From CAYMRB01 sp964392615 (GTDB lineage: Bacteria > Planctomycetota > UBA8108): a stretch of 32,200 nucleotides of DNA. The stretch is from the NCBI GenBank assembly GCA_964392615.1, contig CAYMRB010000054.1:1-32200 (forward strand), given 5' to 3'. Below, piece by piece: positions 30,908 to 32,200 of this stretch (within the stretch, counting starts at the first letter, position 1; each line of letters opens with the position of its first letter). The notes under the pieces are model-generated. The model had not been told where the DNA came from. It worked only from the letters and a program-made list of their open reading frames with translations, and ran no database searches. Both the position numbers and the translations under genes were made by a program.

Positions 30908-32083
30908 ATGACCGACGCGTTCTCCATCGACGACTCCCTGCGTTCCCGCCTCGACGAGGTTCTCGCGATGTGCGACGGCTCGCTTCGTCGCGCCGCGGAC
31001 GATTGGCCTCCGGAGCGGCCGGCGCCGATCTGGACCGAGGGCGGGCGGTGGTACCGGCAGGCCGAGATGTGGACCGATTGGACGCCGGGGTTCTTCGCCG
31101 GGCAGATGTGGATTCTCGCCAAGCTGCTCGACGACGCCGAGTGGCGCGAACGCGCCGAAGTGTACACGCGTGCGTTGGCGCCGCGGCGCTTCGATCGCGA
31201 TGTGCACGATCTCGGCTTCATCTTCCTGTCGTCGTGGGGGCGCTGGCTCGACTTCGTCGACGAGGGCGACCCGCTGCGCCAGCACATCGTCGACACGATG
31301 GTGACCGCGGCGACGGTGCAGTCGTTCCGCTTCAACGGCGCGGGCGAGCACGGGTTCATCTACTCGTTCAACGGCCCGCAGTCGCTGTTCATCGACGTGA
31401 TGATGAATGTGCGGCTGCTGTATTGGGCGCACCAGCACGGCGCGTCCGACGAGGTGCTGCGGCGGGCGGTCGAGCACTCGCGGACGTCGGCGCGCTACCT
31501 CGTCGCTCGCGACGGCTCCGGTCTCGGCGAGGAGGACGGCAGCGTCACCCACGAGGCGATCTTCAACACGGAGCCCGGCCGCGGCGAGTTCCGCTGTCGT
31601 TCGACACAGCAAGGCTACTCGCCGTTCACGTGCTGGTCGCGCGGTCTGGCGTGGGCGCTCTACGGGTTCACCGTCGCGCACGAGTCCACGCGAGACGACG
31701 AGTTCCTCGAGGTCGCCGAGCGCTGCGCCGCGTTCTATCTGCAGCGTACGCCCGAGCACGGTGTGCCGTACTGGGACTACGGCGCGCCGAACATCCCGGA
31801 CGAGCCGTTCGACAGCTCGGCCGCCGCGATCGCCGGCTGCGGGCTGCTGCAGCTCGCCGCGCAGACCCACTCGAAGCGCAAGGCCGAGAGCTACCGCGCG
31901 GCAGCGCAAACGATCGGGCGCACGCTGACGAGCGACGAGTTCCTCGGCCCGTGCCACGACGGCGAGGAAGGGCTGCTGCTGCACGGCGTCTACCACCGCC
32001 CGCGCGGCTGGGGCGTCGGTGGGGCGGTGATGTGGGGGGACTACTTCTTCCTCGAGCTGATCGAGCGCCTGCTGGGCAGATAG
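30908..32083 (+). CDS. GH88 unsaturated glucuronyl hydrolase
   Basis: Hydrolyses unsaturated uronic acid residues that polysaccharide lyases leave at the non-reducing end of oligosaccharides, by hydration of the double bond. The 391 residues match the family length. Signatures: DWTPGFFAGQMW near 57-68, DVHDLGFIF with Asp101, SLFIDVMMNVRLLYWA with Asp163, STQQGYSPFTCWSRGLAWALYGF near 234-256 and DSSAAAIAG near 308. Asp101 and Asp163 are 62 apart, matching the catalytic pair (Asp88 and Asp149) of the studied Bacillus enzyme. No signal peptide is seen, so it should be cytoplasmic and need an importer. GAGAGG (30895-30900) lies 7 bases before the ATG. No lyase or transporter is in the window. Inverted hexanucleotide arrays flank the gene on both sides. 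Confidence 0.93.
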   Translation: MTDAFSIDDSLRSRLDEVLAMCDGSLRRAADDWPPERPAPIWTEGGRWYRQAEMWTDWTPGFFAGQMWILAKLLDDAEWRERAEVYTRALAPRRFDRDVHDLGFIFLSSWGRWLDFVDEGDPLRQHIVDTMVTAATVQSFRFNGAGEHGFIYSFNGPQSLFIDVMMNVRLLYWAHQHGASDEVLRRAVEHSRTSARYLVARDGSGLGEEDGSVTHEAIFNTEPGRGEFRCRSTQQGYSPFTCWSRGLAWALYGFTVAHESTRDDEFLEVAERCAAFYLQRTPEHGVPYWDYGAPNIPDEPFDSSAAAIAGCGLLQLAAQTHSKRKAESYRAAAQTIGRTLTSDEFLGPCHDGEEGLLLHGVYHRPRGWGVGGAVMWGDYFFLELIERLLGR

Positions 32084-32090
32084 CTCGGGG

Positions 32091-32150
32091 GAGTCGGAGT
32101 CGGAGTCGGCGTCGGAGTCGGAGTCGGAGTCGGAGTCGGGGTCGGGGTCG
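32091..32150 (+). repeat. Hexanucleotide array downstream of the GH88 gene
   Basis: Ten hexamers in a row: GAGTCG seven times, GCGTCG once and GGGTCG twice, starting 7 bases after the GH88 stop. The last 50 bases of the window after it show nothing I can assign. Confidence 0.9.
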
Positions 32151-32200
32151 GCCCCGGCTGGGGTTGCGCCCGTTTCCGCTCCTGCGTCGCCGGGGGGTAC

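Noticed and set aside
30785..32150. CRISPR-like array around the GH88 gene.
   Set aside because: The units are 6-base microsatellites without spacers, and no cas genes are present.

Overview
The window (about two thirds G+C by eye) looks chromosomal and most likely comes from a member of the Planctomycetota. This is inferred from protein families: very large secreted proteins built from LamG, PQQ-type propeller, lamin-tail, CotH and dockerin-like modules, a membrane-anchored squalene-cyclase-like toroid protein, and a polyuronate-type glycoside hydrolase. No rRNA, tRNA, insertion sequence, phage gene or CRISPR array was seen. Codon and base use look uniform, so the region reads as core and lineage-specific chromosome, not as a recent island.

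Layout. (1) 1-3029: end of purL and all of purQ (purine synthesis). (2) 3143-6193: exported Ig-like/TPR protein, separated by a strong bidirectional terminator from convergent recJ (6244-8007, minus). (3) 8008-9037: a 509-base control region with a sigma-54-type promoter, an upstream repeat pair and a structured leader, driving a type IV pilin and ending in a strong terminator. (4) 9165-11289: rpe, accD and a degenerate receiver-domain protein. (5) 11486-12442: a GGDEF diguanylate cyclase with an inhibitory site, followed by a 377-base spacer with two large inverted repeats. (6) 12820-20693: two convergent giant secreted proteins, LamG/PQQ/methyltransferase-like and LTD/CotH/dockerin. (7) 20916-24175: a tight three-gene plus-strand operon of a HemN-like radical SAM enzyme, a chorismate-lyase-like protein and a flavin-dependent halogenase-like oxidoreductase, followed by a small two-helix membrane protein at 24282. 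(8) 24580-28732 (minus): a MaoC-like hotdog protein, an altronate/galactarate dehydratase family protein and a membrane-anchored PQQ-propeller protein, the last two joined by a GTGA overlap. (9) 28909-32083: toroid membrane protein and a GH88 unsaturated glucuronyl hydrolase, the latter flanked by inverted hexanucleotide arrays.

How it fits together. The pilin control region and the GGDEF and pseudo-receiver genes suggest a local theme of surface attachment and c-di-GMP signalling, though no direct link is visible. The GH88 enzyme and the UxaA/GarD-type dehydratase suggest uronic-acid polysaccharide use. The best candidate for an undescribed system is the radical SAM / chorismate lyase / halogenase-like operon, which has the parts to make a hydroxybenzoate from chorismate and modify it. 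The window also shows promoter features worth following: TACACT-type -10 boxes at three unrelated genes, and two genes whose -10 box sits 8 bases before the ATG, implying leaderless mRNAs.
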